Below are positions 1 to 8,909 of a stretch of DNA of 64,000 bases, piece by piece. The translations under genes and the position numbers were made by a program. Origin of the DNA: Fidelibacterota bacterium (GTDB lineage: Bacteria > Fidelibacterota > Marinisomatia > Marinisomatales > UBA1611); assembly GCA_016784605.1 (NCBI GenBank), contig JADHUI010000003.1, positions 43,426 to 107,425 on the forward strand. The letters run 5' to 3'. Each line of letters opens with the position of its first letter. The first letter of the stretch is position 1. Below the pieces are notes generated by a model, which was given only the letters and a program-made list of their open reading frames with translations, was not told the DNA's origin and did no database searches.

Positions 1-1631
1 GGCCTATATTCAAATTTAATGTTACCTGTTTGTTCTGCCGTATTGTTCGCGATTGTATTATTAACCATTTCAAGAACCTGTGGGTTTTTAAAATTGAATA
101 CGGGAACAGGTCCCCAGTCTTCACTGACGGAATTCATATTCTTCACAATTAAATTATTTTCTAGCCTGAGATAATCATTATAATCTGCACCCGAGTAAAA
201 ATTTATTAAATATGTCCCCGTAGAAATTCCATTACTATAATTATGAGTAGTATTATTTATTATAGTACTATTTTTAATAGTTGCAACATCGTAACAGCAG
301 AAAGCAAATCCGGAAACCATTTCATTGTTTTGAATATTGATTTCATCAAATATTAAATGATATTGTTTTTCAATATCAAAATTTGCAGGACCATTTATAG
401 TGTTATGAGTAGATCTGAAAAAATTAATGATATTCTTAACAGTAATATTTTTTATAATTAAACCGGTATTCATATCAATATTAATTACGTTATTGAAATT
501 ATCAGGATCAATTTGAACTTGATTTCTTAAATGAAGATTTTCAATAGAATAATATTTTTCACGTTGCCCTGCAACAATTCCGCGTGTGAATTCTTCATCT
601 AAGGACAGGATAGTAGGATCTTCTACTGAGCCAATTATACTTACGTAGCTTTTTGTATTAAGTGGAAAAAATTCGCCAGAGTTATTTTTGCTAAAGAGGC
701 CGGGGGATAAGTAAATCGTATTGGGATTTGTGGGGTTTTCTTTAATGAGGGTAAGTGCCCAATAAATATTTTGTAATGGCTCATCCTCAATCAGGCCGGA
801 GTTTAGATTATCACCCCAAGGTGCTACATACAGATCATGATCTGCCAGTTCAATTTTGTGGTTTAGCACATCAAAAACTGCCATATCACCCGTTACATAA
901 AATGAGTCTGCATAGGCAATGGTAAAGGTGTCTAAATAAACTTCTGTCAAAGGTTCCCAAGGGTCACCTATATGTAAATCGTTAAAAGCCCCAGAGTGAT
1001 TCAAAAAAACACTACATCTGTTTACTGGGTCAAATTCGGTGCTTGCAGCAACTGAAAATATTCCTCCGCCAAACCATTCGCTAAAATTATGGGTTACAAT
1101 TAAATTGGATAAATATGGAGCAGCATATTCGGTGATATAAATTCCACCGCCAGTTGCACGACCTCCAATAATATAATTATCTCTAATAATACAGTTATTC
1201 AGTGTAGGTGATGAATCTTGAATGAATATACCTCCGCCAGATTTTTTCCCAGAGTTCGTAACATATCCCGAGCCATTTGTAATGGTAAAACCATTTAAAA
1301 TAGCATCACGGGTTTCATCATTGTTGAATGTAACAACAGCACCTTCACGGTTCCCATCTAAGATTGTTTCTTGAATAGTAGAATTTGAAGAATCATATAA
1401 ATAAAAAGATGTTAATAAAATATTTTTTCCATCAAAGTCGATGGTACCCAAATAAGTCCCCGGCCAAACTAGGATTGTGTCACCATGGGTAGATTCATTT
1501 ATAGCTGGCTGAATCCCCACAAAACTACCTGGATTATTTGACCCAACCTCTAAAAGATCGGCTTTTATTCCACCAATAAGAAAAAAGAAAGAAAAAAGGA
1601 TTCTAATTTTATAATAATTGATCATTCTCAT
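1..1631 (-). CDS. Secreted parallel beta-helix repeat protein, C-terminus cut by the window edge
   Basis: The ORF track misses this gene because it has no stop inside the window. Reading the minus strand from ATG at 1631 gives about 543 open codons down to base 3. It starts MRMINYYKIRILFSFFFLIG, a typical signal peptide, and a second in-frame ATG lies two codons on. The segment 'GDTILVWPGTY' followed by runs such as 'NGFTITNGSG' and 'SGGGIFIQDSSPTLNNCIIRDN' is typical of right-handed parallel beta-helix (PbH1) proteins. It is probably exported and surface-bound. Its neighbour at 1644 carries a type IX sorting tail, so this one may too, but its C-terminus is not visible. The substrate or ligand is unknown. 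Two similar helix proteins lie at 44.1 and 50.0 kb. Confidence 0.85.
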   Translation of the reverse strand, partial: MRMINYYKIRILFSFFFLIGGIKADLLEVGSNNPGSFVGIQPAINESTHGDTILVWPGTYLGTIDFDGKNILLTSFYLYDSSNSTIQETILDGNREGAVVTFNNDETRDAILNGFTITNGSGYVTNSGKKSGGGIFIQDSSPTLNNCIIRDNYIIGGRATGGGIYITEYAAPYLSNLIVTHNFSEWFGGGIFSVAASTEFDPVNRCSVFLNHSGAFNDLHIGDPWEPLTEVYLDTFTIAYADSFYVTGDMAVFDVLNHKIELADHDLYVAPWGDNLNSGLIEDEPLQNIYWALTLIKENPTNPNTIYLSPGLFSKNNSGEFFPLNTKSYVSIIGSVEDPTILSLDEEFTRGIVAGQREKYYSIENLHLRNQVQIDPDNFNNVINIDMNTGLIIKNITVKNIINFFRSTHNTINGPANFDIEKQYHLIFDEINIQNNEMVSGFAFCCYDVATIKNSTIINNTTHNYSNGISTGTYLINFYSGADYNDYLRLENNLIVKNMNSVSEDWGPVPVFNFKNPQVLEMVNNTIANNTAEQTGNIKFEYR

Positions 1632-1643
1632 TTTAGAAAAATA

Positions 1644-3893
1644 CTATTTCAAGTAAAGTAACTTCCCTTTTATCGTTTTTGTTGAAGTGGAAAACCGATA
1701 AAAGTAAATTCCGTTTGGAACATTATTTTGATCTATGTTTTTTCCGTTCCAATGAAAAATATGCTCTCCTTTTTTAAGGGTTCCTCTTTTTATATCCGTA
1801 ATATATTGTCCTGTAATAGAAAATATTTCAAGTGTAATCGTTTCATCTTTTTCAAGGAATATATTTATTTCTACATTAGAGTTAAATGGGTTTGGATATG
1901 CTTGAATCGAATAGTTTTCTTTTTTGGTTTTTTCCTTCGGCTCTCTTTTGTATGGATTCAAAGAAATATAATGAACAGAATTATTCATTGTAATGAGTTC
2001 AGGCTTATAGTCATTGGCAACATCAAAATTATCTGCCAAACGACCCATTCCCGATTCTGTGATTGCTTCAAACCGTATATGATTCAGCCCATTATTATAC
2101 AACTTAAAGTTCATGGGTGAACCATCAACAACTTCCGCACCGACACATTCATCTAAATCATTAAAGGCTCCCAACTCAACTATTTCATTATTGATAGATT
2201 CAATAACAAGGGGCATATAAGATCCCTTTTCTTTATAATTAAAATATCTGGGTGTCGGTGATTCATAGGGTCCCGGAGGATCTTCATTTTCAATAAAAAT
2301 CCATGAAAATATTTCAGGTTCACTCATGGTTACAATTACCATTTCTCCGTAATTAAGCTGAAAACACTCATTCTCAGATCCCTGTGCTTCTGGTGGGCAA
2401 TCTTGTTTTACATAAAATTGTCCATTTCTTCGAGTCATAAACCAATCTTGTGCCTGAATGGATATCATATTTTCTAACACATATTGCGGAAATGCATCTG
2501 AGGGATGTTGGGAATGAGATAGGAAATAATTAATCCAATTTTCACCTTCAGTTAGTTCGATGGGAGTATCCGCGGGAATCTTTGTTCCACTAAAAGGTGT
2601 ATTAAACCATGTAAAATCATTATCGGTGATTTGGATTTTATAGCCATCCACGCTTTTTATTAAATATTCTGACATGCCCCCCCATGAAGTATTGCTCCAG
2701 TCTGTCAGCAAGCTTTCATGATTAACTGAAATATCATCCACAAAAGAAAAAGGGTCATTTAAGTCTGTGAGCCTTGAAAAAGCATTGGCAACGCTTGTTT
2801 CATTGTCATCGGGCAAAATGGGAAAGCCTACCCAATTCCAACCGGTTGTTAGCATTTTTTGTTCAATATCGGGTTGAAATGCAAAATATTCAATTATAAA
2901 TGGTTTCCCTTTGCGAGGCAGATAAACTAAAGCGCCATTTTCTAATAACTCCCACCCGTCATCTGTATCATCTTGTTGGGACATAACTGTTTTATATTCG
3001 TATCCATAAGATGGATTATCAACGTATTTCCAATAAATACTATGCCAATTATCAGGATATTGATGATTATCATTTGATGCTGTTTTTCTATAAGACCAAA
3101 TATCACTACCATTTGTTAAAACCATGTTTTGATTTTCATCTCTCCATTTAAAATCTTGATGTGATAAGGCATTATGAATGCCCCTTAAAATATCCCCAGT
3201 TTCTTCTTCCATAATATTTTTTAAAATCCAGAAAAAATAGAGTTCTGAATCAATGACATGGGCGAAACCTTCGTCCGTATGCCAATCTCCTCCACAACCA
3301 ACATCCGGAAATGTTTGGGGTTGGAAATTATTATCCATCCATTCATCTGTAATTAAAGCTCTTAAAACGTCCTTATCAACTGTGCCATTATGTGCAAATG
3401 AAAAAGTTTGGCCGTTTGGGAGTGTTTGAATAAATGGATGTGGGTTTGGTGGATTTGATTCTCCCTGTTCTGAACCACATCCAGTACTTGCTAATCTTAC
3501 ATGACCAATGGCGCAATTTATTCCATCTGTTGGATCATTCGGTGTGAGAAGACCTCCATACCGCATGACCGCTTTGATATAATTAATATCATAATTATCA
3601 TTATTTGGTGATTCTGAAACACGCCATACCGGATAATGGGGGCCCCCATCAGGCCAATTTACGGTTTCTCCAAATGTACTATTTACATAATATGCAAACC
3701 CGAGCCCATCTTCATGAGTATTATATCCTTGACTAACTAAAGTCCCAAATTGAGAGCGGGCTCGGACATAATTGAATCCAGTTGTAAAGTCAGTGCCATC
3801 TGAGGATATTATCGCCCAAAATCGGCTTGCAAAAAGAATGTTAAAAAAGAAAAATATTACACAAATTGCTTTTTTATTAAAAAATAATTTCAT
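1644..3893 (-). CDS. Exported class II glutamine amidotransferase-like Ntn hydrolase with type IX sorting domain
   Basis: This is a 749-residue exported protein. Residues 1-23 form a signal peptide ending 'NILFA', and the mature chain would begin 'SRFWAII'. In class II glutamine amidotransferases (YafJ/GlxB group) the mature chain begins with Cys in 'CRFxxxI', so here Ser would be the N-terminal nucleophile. 'IGHVRLASTG', 'HPFIQTLPNG' and 'FSFAHNGTV' match the 'HxRxA...HPF...FAHNG' signature of that fold. The last 80 residues, from 'YPNPFNSNVEINIF' to 'GKLLYLK', are a Por secretion tail (type IX sorting domain). The middle is unassigned. Signal peptidase cleavage exposing an Ntn nucleophile is known for secreted bile salt hydrolase and penicillin V acylase relatives. 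The physiological substrate is unknown. Confidence 0.75.
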   Translation of the reverse strand: MKLFFNKKAICVIFFFFNILFASRFWAIISSDGTDFTTGFNYVRARSQFGTLVSQGYNTHEDGLGFAYYVNSTFGETVNWPDGGPHYPVWRVSESPNNDNYDINYIKAVMRYGGLLTPNDPTDGINCAIGHVRLASTGCGSEQGESNPPNPHPFIQTLPNGQTFSFAHNGTVDKDVLRALITDEWMDNNFQPQTFPDVGCGGDWHTDEGFAHVIDSELYFFWILKNIMEEETGDILRGIHNALSHQDFKWRDENQNMVLTNGSDIWSYRKTASNDNHQYPDNWHSIYWKYVDNPSYGYEYKTVMSQQDDTDDGWELLENGALVYLPRKGKPFIIEYFAFQPDIEQKMLTTGWNWVGFPILPDDNETSVANAFSRLTDLNDPFSFVDDISVNHESLLTDWSNTSWGGMSEYLIKSVDGYKIQITDNDFTWFNTPFSGTKIPADTPIELTEGENWINYFLSHSQHPSDAFPQYVLENMISIQAQDWFMTRRNGQFYVKQDCPPEAQGSENECFQLNYGEMVIVTMSEPEIFSWIFIENEDPPGPYESPTPRYFNYKEKGSYMPLVIESINNEIVELGAFNDLDECVGAEVVDGSPMNFKLYNNGLNHIRFEAITESGMGRLADNFDVANDYKPELITMNNSVHYISLNPYKREPKEKTKKENYSIQAYPNPFNSNVEINIFLEKDETITLEIFSITGQYITDIKRGTLKKGEHIFHWNGKNIDQNNVPNGIYFYRFSTSTKTIKGKLLYLK

Positions 3894-3983
3894 CGAAAAT
3901 CCGCTTCAATAATATGCTTATCGTAAATAATTAGTGAATCAATGTAAGCCCCACTCAATTAATCAATCAATAAAATTTATAGA

Positions 3984-5237
3984 TTATTTCAATTTTTCCA
4001 GAATTTCTGTCTGCAATACAGTTTCCTGATTTCCTTCTTTTAATTTTTTTATGACAACTGTTTTATTCTGAATTTCATTTTCTCCAAGAATAAAAGCATA
4101 GGTTGCTCCTGACCGATTTGCTTCACGCATTTGTGCTTTCATGCTTCTACGAAGTGTCTCCATTTTTACGCTTTTTCCAGCTTGTCGCAATTGGTTTGCT
4201 AAATCAATAGAGACAGAAAGCACACTTTCATCTAAACAAACCATATAAATATCTGTAGAATCGTAAGATTCAAATGGGGTTTCTGCTTCAAGTGCTAATA
4301 ATATGCGTTCCATTCCAGCCGCAAAACCAATAGCCGGCGTTGCTTTTCCCCCAAGAGTTTCAACTAATTTATCATATCGACCGCCACCCAAAAGAGCATC
4401 CTGAGCGCCAAGAGCAGATGAAGTAATTTCAAAAGTAGTTCGAGTGTAATAATCTAATCCACGGACCATAGTTGGGTCACATGTAAATGGAATATTTAAT
4501 TGGTTTAAAAATGATTGTACAGAATTAAAATGTGCCTGATCTTCATGGGTAAGAAAATCTGTAATGTTTGGAGCATTTTTTATAATGTCAATTTCATGAG
4601 GTACTTTTGTATCTAATATTCGAAGCGGATTATTTTCAAATCGTTTTTGACTTGTTTCGGATAATTCATTTAAAAATGGTCGTAAATAATCCTGTAAAGC
4701 ATTTCTGTACTGTGCGCGACATTCAGGCGAACCTATACTATTGAGTTTTAGATTTAAGTTTGTTAATCCTAATTGTGTTAATAATGAATATGCCAGAGAT
4801 ATAACTTCAGCATCTTGCTCGGGGTGTGGGGAGCCGAAGGCTTCTATTCCGTATTGATGAAATTGTCTTTGTCGTCCTTTTTGGGGACGTTCTCGTCGGA
4901 AAAGGGGTCCAATATAAAACAATCTTTGCAATGGCGATAGTCCGCCTAAATTATGTTGAATAAACGATCGAACAACCGGTGCAGTTAATTCAGGCCGAAG
5001 AGTTAGGCTTGTATTATCTCGATCTTCCCAACTATACATTTCTTTAGATACAATATCGGTATCTTCCCCAACACTTCGCGAGAATAAACCTGTTTTTTCA
5101 AAGATGGGTGTTCTTATTTCTTCGTATCCAAACTGATGAGTTATTTTTCTAATGGTTGATTCTAATTGTTGCCACTTTTTTGAATCTTCGGGCAAAATAT
5201 CATGTGTTCCTTTGATGGAACGGATGATATTACTCAT
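3984..5237 (-). CDS. hisS: Histidyl-tRNA synthetase
   Basis: This class II aminoacyl-tRNA synthetase charges tRNA-His in the cytoplasm. 'KGTHDILPED' at the N-terminus, motif 2 'FRRERPQKGRQRQFHQ', the histidine motifs 'GLDYYTRTTFE' and 'GGGRYDKL', and motif 3 'GFAAGMERIL' are all present, followed by the C-terminal anticodon-binding domain. The track starts at 5264 (MWKALQVQR). The ATG at 5237 (MSNIIRSIKG) fits the family better and gives 417 residues. With that start the gene overlaps the stop of the upstream zinc-ribbon gene by 8 bp, which suggests translational coupling. Confidence 0.96.
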   Translation of the reverse strand: MSNIIRSIKGTHDILPEDSKKWQQLESTIRKITHQFGYEEIRTPIFEKTGLFSRSVGEDTDIVSKEMYSWEDRDNTSLTLRPELTAPVVRSFIQHNLGGLSPLQRLFYIGPLFRRERPQKGRQRQFHQYGIEAFGSPHPEQDAEVISLAYSLLTQLGLTNLNLKLNSIGSPECRAQYRNALQDYLRPFLNELSETSQKRFENNPLRILDTKVPHEIDIIKNAPNITDFLTHEDQAHFNSVQSFLNQLNIPFTCDPTMVRGLDYYTRTTFEITSSALGAQDALLGGGRYDKLVETLGGKATPAIGFAAGMERILLALEAETPFESYDSTDIYMVCLDESVLSVSIDLANQLRQAGKSVKMETLRRSMKAQMREANRSGATYAFILGENEIQNKTVVIKKLKEGNQETVLQTEILEKLK

Positions 5238-5568
5238 TCTTTGAACCTGTAATGCTTTCCACAAGTAACGCCGCTTTTTCTTTTAATTCTTCTGGGACAA
5301 ATATTCGCGTTACACCGGGCATCGATGTACCTTCAATACTGAAAGTTGTGGATAGAACATCTGACTTTATGAAGTATGGTATCTTTTCTTTAGTCAATAT
5401 TTCACCCGCCATTTCAGCAAAAACAATCCCATCGAAGGGAGCAAGGGATTCCCATTTAATATTTTCTAATGGCAAATCTAAAGCCATTGCATCGACTAAT
5501 GTAACTTTGCAGTCGGCGCACTGAGTGATGTGTGTTTTATATTCGGATTTACATTCTGGACAGATCAT
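5230..5568 (-). CDS. Zinc-ribbon protein with DUF2007-like signal-transducing domain
   Basis: A 112-residue cytoplasmic protein. It begins with a zinc ribbon of two knuckles, 'CPEC' and 'CADC'. The rest, 'FAEMAGEILTKEKIPYFIKSD' through 'FVPEELKEKAALLVESI', resembles the small ferredoxin-like DUF2007 (putative signal transducing protein) domain. The gene overlaps hisS by 8 bp, so the two are probably cotranscribed. The function is unknown, and the DUF assignment rests on pattern only. Confidence 0.7.
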   Translation of the reverse strand: MICPECKSEYKTHITQCADCKVTLVDAMALDLPLENIKWESLAPFDGIVFAEMAGEILTKEKIPYFIKSDVLSTTFSIEGTSMPGVTRIFVPEELKEKAALLVESITGSKNE

Positions 5569-5629
5569 TTTAACCTCATATTTAGACTATGAATTTCTTA
5601 CTTCTTACACTTAGAATGTTAGACAATTT

Positions 5630-6304
5630 TTATGTATGTGTTACTGAGCACGTTTTTCGCCAATTTTTATACCACTTAGCAAACTTAAACCAGTTCCAAT
5701 AGGAATCAATTTCCATGGCGGCAAAAACTTTTCTTTGATAATCCAAAGCTTGATCAGCTGTCATACGGTATGTTCTTTTAGGCTCTCCATGTAAACCATT
5801 AATGACTAACCACTGTCCCTTTACATAAACGAGTGTATGTTTGGACGCATTTTCTTGGTTTGGGCTTAGTAAATACACGTGGATCAAATCTTCCACTCCG
5901 GCTAATTTCCGTCGCCAGTTAACGGCAAGAACAGGTGTCGTAAGTGTAACACGTGTCATGGGGGTGAATAACACATTTACAATTTTCCAAGATTCATTTG
6001 AGCTGATTTCCCCATCTTCAGCATGAGCAATCATATTTTTTATATTTTGTATTTTAACCGGGACGATAAAATCAACATCAGGTTCAATCTCTCGCCGTAA
6101 AACAATTTTGTCACCAATATGATCAACCGTAAAAGATTCTCCCGTCTCTTCTACCTGCACACCAATTTTATTAAATACACCATTAAAATAATGAACTATT
6201 TCTTCAGTCTGAAAAATGTTTCGCCATGCATCCAATGACGACACATTTGATTGCGGAAATAATACATTTACGAGTAATGTGAGAGTAAAGAATAGTTGTT
6301 TCAT
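5630..6304 (-). CDS. Secreted protein of unknown function
   Basis: The track ORF starts at 6358. The ATG at 6304 is preferred because AAAGGG lies about 8 bases upstream and the protein then begins with a clear signal peptide, 'MKQLFFTLTLLVNVLFPQS'. That leaves 224 residues. No family was recognised. The mature part is a mixed alpha/beta sequence ending in an aromatic-rich tail, 'YWNWFKFAKWYKNWRKTC'. It is likely periplasmic. It is divergent from the lipoprotein gene at 6439. Confidence 0.6.
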   Translation of the reverse strand: MKQLFFTLTLLVNVLFPQSNVSSLDAWRNIFQTEEIVHYFNGVFNKIGVQVEETGESFTVDHIGDKIVLRREIEPDVDFIVPVKIQNIKNMIAHAEDGEISSNESWKIVNVLFTPMTRVTLTTPVLAVNWRRKLAGVEDLIHVYLLSPNQENASKHTLVYVKGQWLVINGLHGEPKRTYRMTADQALDYQRKVFAAMEIDSYWNWFKFAKWYKNWRKTCSVTHT

Positions 6305-6438
6305 GATAAGTATCCCTTTGTATTTCTCGAATTTGGGGGATTTAGACAAATAAGTCAAACAGGTCTATCATGATAAGTTTATGTAGATGCGAAAAGCGAA
6401 ATAGATGTAAATTTGACGAAATAGCTAGGGTGAGTCAG

Positions 6439-7650
6439 GTGGCCAAATATTATATCTTTATTATTATATTTATATCTTTTTCGTGTGGTGATTTAATTGA
6501 ACCGGTCGAAACTTTCCAGGAATATATTGATTGGCCATCTTTAGCAGAATCTTCCTGGCCTATTATGCATGGAGATGCCCAACATACAGGCAGAAGTTCA
6601 TTTGTAGGCCCCCGTTTAGAAAGTGTCCACCTTACGGTTCAAACACCCTTTTATTTAGAGTCTTCACCCACAATTGATGAAGAAGGAAATCTCTATTTTA
6701 CCACATCAACTGATTCTTCCTTTTTGTATAAAACAACTCCCACAGGTGAACGCATTTGGAGATATTTCTTAAAAGCAGGATCATCGGGAAATGTATCATC
6801 TCCCACAGTATCATCCTTAGGAACCTGTTATGTTTCCGATGGGACACATATTTATTCCATCACCCTAGCAGGAGAATTGAATTGGCAATATCTATCTGAA
6901 ACGAATACAACGGCTATTTCGCTGGATAAAGAAGGAAATCTCTATTATATACAAGGAGAAAGAAATACGAATAATAACCTTGTTTCACTTACACCCGATG
7001 GAGCTTTAAGATGGTCTTTATCTGTTCCCGGAGATTTTAGAATTAGTACGGATCCTTTTACCTTTTCAACAGAAGGAGATCAATTCTATGTTTCGGGGAA
7101 TGATTCATTATATGCCATTTCTCCTTCTGGAACAATGGTATGGGCTTATGATGCCATTGGATGGATTTATACAATTGTGGATAATGATGATAATGTGTAT
7201 TTCTTTCATCATGCATTTAACCAGTTTATTTCTGTGAATAAAGAAGGTAACCTTAATTGGTCTATTCATTTAGCGGACTATGGAATAACAAGTCCGAATC
7301 ATAGTTTACTTCCTACCATTACTAAAGATGGCATTATACCCATTATTGGTTTTACATCTCCAGGGAATAAAATGCTTCTCGTGACATTAGATGGAGAAAC
7401 CGTCACAGAAGTTATACTCGATGAAGTTGTGAGCACTCATTTAGTGTCTGATAGTGAAAGTCATGTGTATTTTGGAACATCCATTGGACATGTCATAAAA
7501 ATGTCATCATCTGGGAGCATACTCCAAACAATGTCTCTTTCTGATTCACTCATATTAATACCAGATAATTCTCCATCTATATCCTCTGACGGAACAATGT
7601 ATTTATCTATTTATGATAATCCTTTTACTCAAATTGTAGGCGTTCAGTAA
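6439..7650 (+). CDS. PQQ-like beta-propeller lipoprotein
   Basis: The track start at 6370 adds an unlikely Cys/Arg-rich leader. A GTG at 6439 preceded by AGGG gives 'VAKYYIFIIIFISFSCGD', a lipoprotein signal with lipobox FSFSC. The mature chain has repeated strands such as 'SSPTIDEEGNLYF', 'SSPTVSSLGTCYV' and 'AISLDKEGNLYYI', with W-containing turns ('ERIWRYF', 'ELNWQYL', 'ALRWSL'). These are hallmarks of PQQ-binding-like (BamB-type) propellers. 'WPIMHGDAQHTGRS' is the usual opening of this family. It is probably anchored in the outer membrane facing the periplasm or surface. The specific role is unknown. Confidence 0.7.
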   Translation: MAKYYIFIIIFISFSCGDLIEPVETFQEYIDWPSLAESSWPIMHGDAQHTGRSSFVGPRLESVHLTVQTPFYLESSPTIDEEGNLYFTTSTDSSFLYKTTPTGERIWRYFLKAGSSGNVSSPTVSSLGTCYVSDGTHIYSITLAGELNWQYLSETNTTAISLDKEGNLYYIQGERNTNNNLVSLTPDGALRWSLSVPGDFRISTDPFTFSTEGDQFYVSGNDSLYAISPSGTMVWAYDAIGWIYTIVDNDDNVYFFHHAFNQFISVNKEGNLNWSIHLADYGITSPNHSLLPTITKDGIIPIIGFTSPGNKMLLVTLDGETVTEVILDEVVSTHLVSDSESHVYFGTSIGHVIKMSSSGSILQTMSLSDSLILIPDNSPSISSDGTMYLSIYDNPFTQIVGVQ

Positions 7651-7709
7651 TACGTAATTATCATTTCTAGGACTTGGTGTCAATCAGGAAACTCGGTATC
7701 TTTAAGACT

Positions 7710-8909
7710 ATGAAATTTCTAAGAATTTTAATACTTCCTATGCTTCTTATTTCTGGCTTATTGAGCCAGACGGGAACGAGAGACTATGAGGATGAACTAA
7801 AATACCAAACGCGGGCAATCAATCAATTAAAAACAGAAATTGATAGACTTCATTCAAAAATTCGTTCGACGGATAAAAAAATGGAAACAGCTGCGTCTAG
7901 ATTAAGCAATTTGGATGAAGAATTAGCTCTAATTAATCAACTAATCAATCAGCTTAAAGATCAAGAAAAGAGAACAAGGGCAAAAATTGATATTACCAAA
8001 AAAGATATTGATGCAAGTGAGGTGGAATTAAAAAATCTTAGAGAAAGATACGCAAAACGGATTCAAAGTACCTATAAGAGAGGGCAACTTTCGAGTTTGG
8101 AAAAAGTGTTTAGTTCGGCTACATGGCGACAAGCAGTCTATCGTTCCGAGTATTTAGATATTATTTCTGATATTGAAACGAAGATGGCAAAACGAATCAA
8201 TACGCTCATTATCAATATCAGTCGACAGAAGTTAGAATTAGAAATTGCTCTTCGAGAAAATTTAAAATTAACGCGAGAAAAAGAATCACAGCATAAACGA
8301 GTACGTGATACAAAAATAAGGCGCAAAAAAGAACTTTATAGTCTTAAAAAAGACAAAAAAGCTTTGGCCAGTTATATTGAAGAAAAAAGGGCTGGACTCA
8401 AACAGATGGAAACGCTCATCAAAACCATCCTAGAGGATAAAGCCCGATTTGAGAGGGAAGAGCGTATTCGTCGTCAGCAGCAAGTGTTAAAAACTAAAGA
8501 ATTCAAAAAACTAAAAACGCGATTACCCTGGCCGGCAGAAGGTCGAATTATTGCAAAATTTGGTCGTCAATGGAATCCAAAATTAAAAACGACAACAGAA
8601 AATCCAGGGATTGATATTAAAGGGAAACCTGGATCACCCATTCGTCCAGTCATGAATGGCGTTGTAACCACCATTACTTATATACGCGGATATGGTACCA
8701 CCATAATTATTGACCATGGAAGTGGTTTTTATTCCGTGTATTCCCATGTTACCAATATCCAAACGCATGTGGATAGTGAGGTACGAACAGGAGATGTGAT
8801 TGCTTATATGGGCGATTCTGGATCCATCAATGGGTCAAAACTGCATTTTGAAATTTGGGGAAAAGGTCAAAAATTAGATCCGGAAAAATGGTTGGCGAAG
8901 AAAAAGTAA
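7710..8909 (+). CDS. EnvC-like murein hydrolase activator with degenerate M23 domain
   Basis: The ATG at 7710 gives a signal peptide, 'MKFLRILILPMLLISGLLS'. Next comes a long coiled coil (about residues 20-255, e.g. 'LKTEIDRLHSKI'), then a LytM/M23 domain from 'LPWPAEGRIIAKFG' to 'KLHFEIWGKGQKLDPEKWL'. Active M23 peptidases have HxxxD and HLH zinc motifs. Here these read 'NPGIDI' and 'KLHFEI', so zinc ligands are missing, as in E. coli EnvC. The protein is therefore probably a periplasmic activator of cell-division amidases rather than a peptidase. It overlaps holB by 22 bp. Confidence 0.85.
   Translation: MKFLRILILPMLLISGLLSQTGTRDYEDELKYQTRAINQLKTEIDRLHSKIRSTDKKMETAASRLSNLDEELALINQLINQLKDQEKRTRAKIDITKKDIDASEVELKNLRERYAKRIQSTYKRGQLSSLEKVFSSATWRQAVYRSEYLDIISDIETKMAKRINTLIINISRQKLELEIALRENLKLTREKESQHKRVRDTKIRRKKELYSLKKDKKALASYIEEKRAGLKQMETLIKTILEDKARFEREERIRRQQQVLKTKEFKKLKTRLPWPAEGRIIAKFGRQWNPKLKTTTENPGIDIKGKPGSPIRPVMNGVVTTITYIRGYGTTIIIDHGSGFYSVYSHVTNIQTHVDSEVRTGDVIAYMGDSGSINGSKLHFEIWGKGQKLDPEKWLAKKK

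Noticed and set aside
1728-2120. 130-residue plus-strand ORF
   Set aside because: It is a shadow of the minus-strand amidohydrolase gene: low-complexity Phe/Ile/Arg composition and no RBS.
8855-8887. Upstream extension of holB in the track
   Set aside because: It lies within the EnvC-like coding end. The family begins close to 'IPSIPQYQ'.
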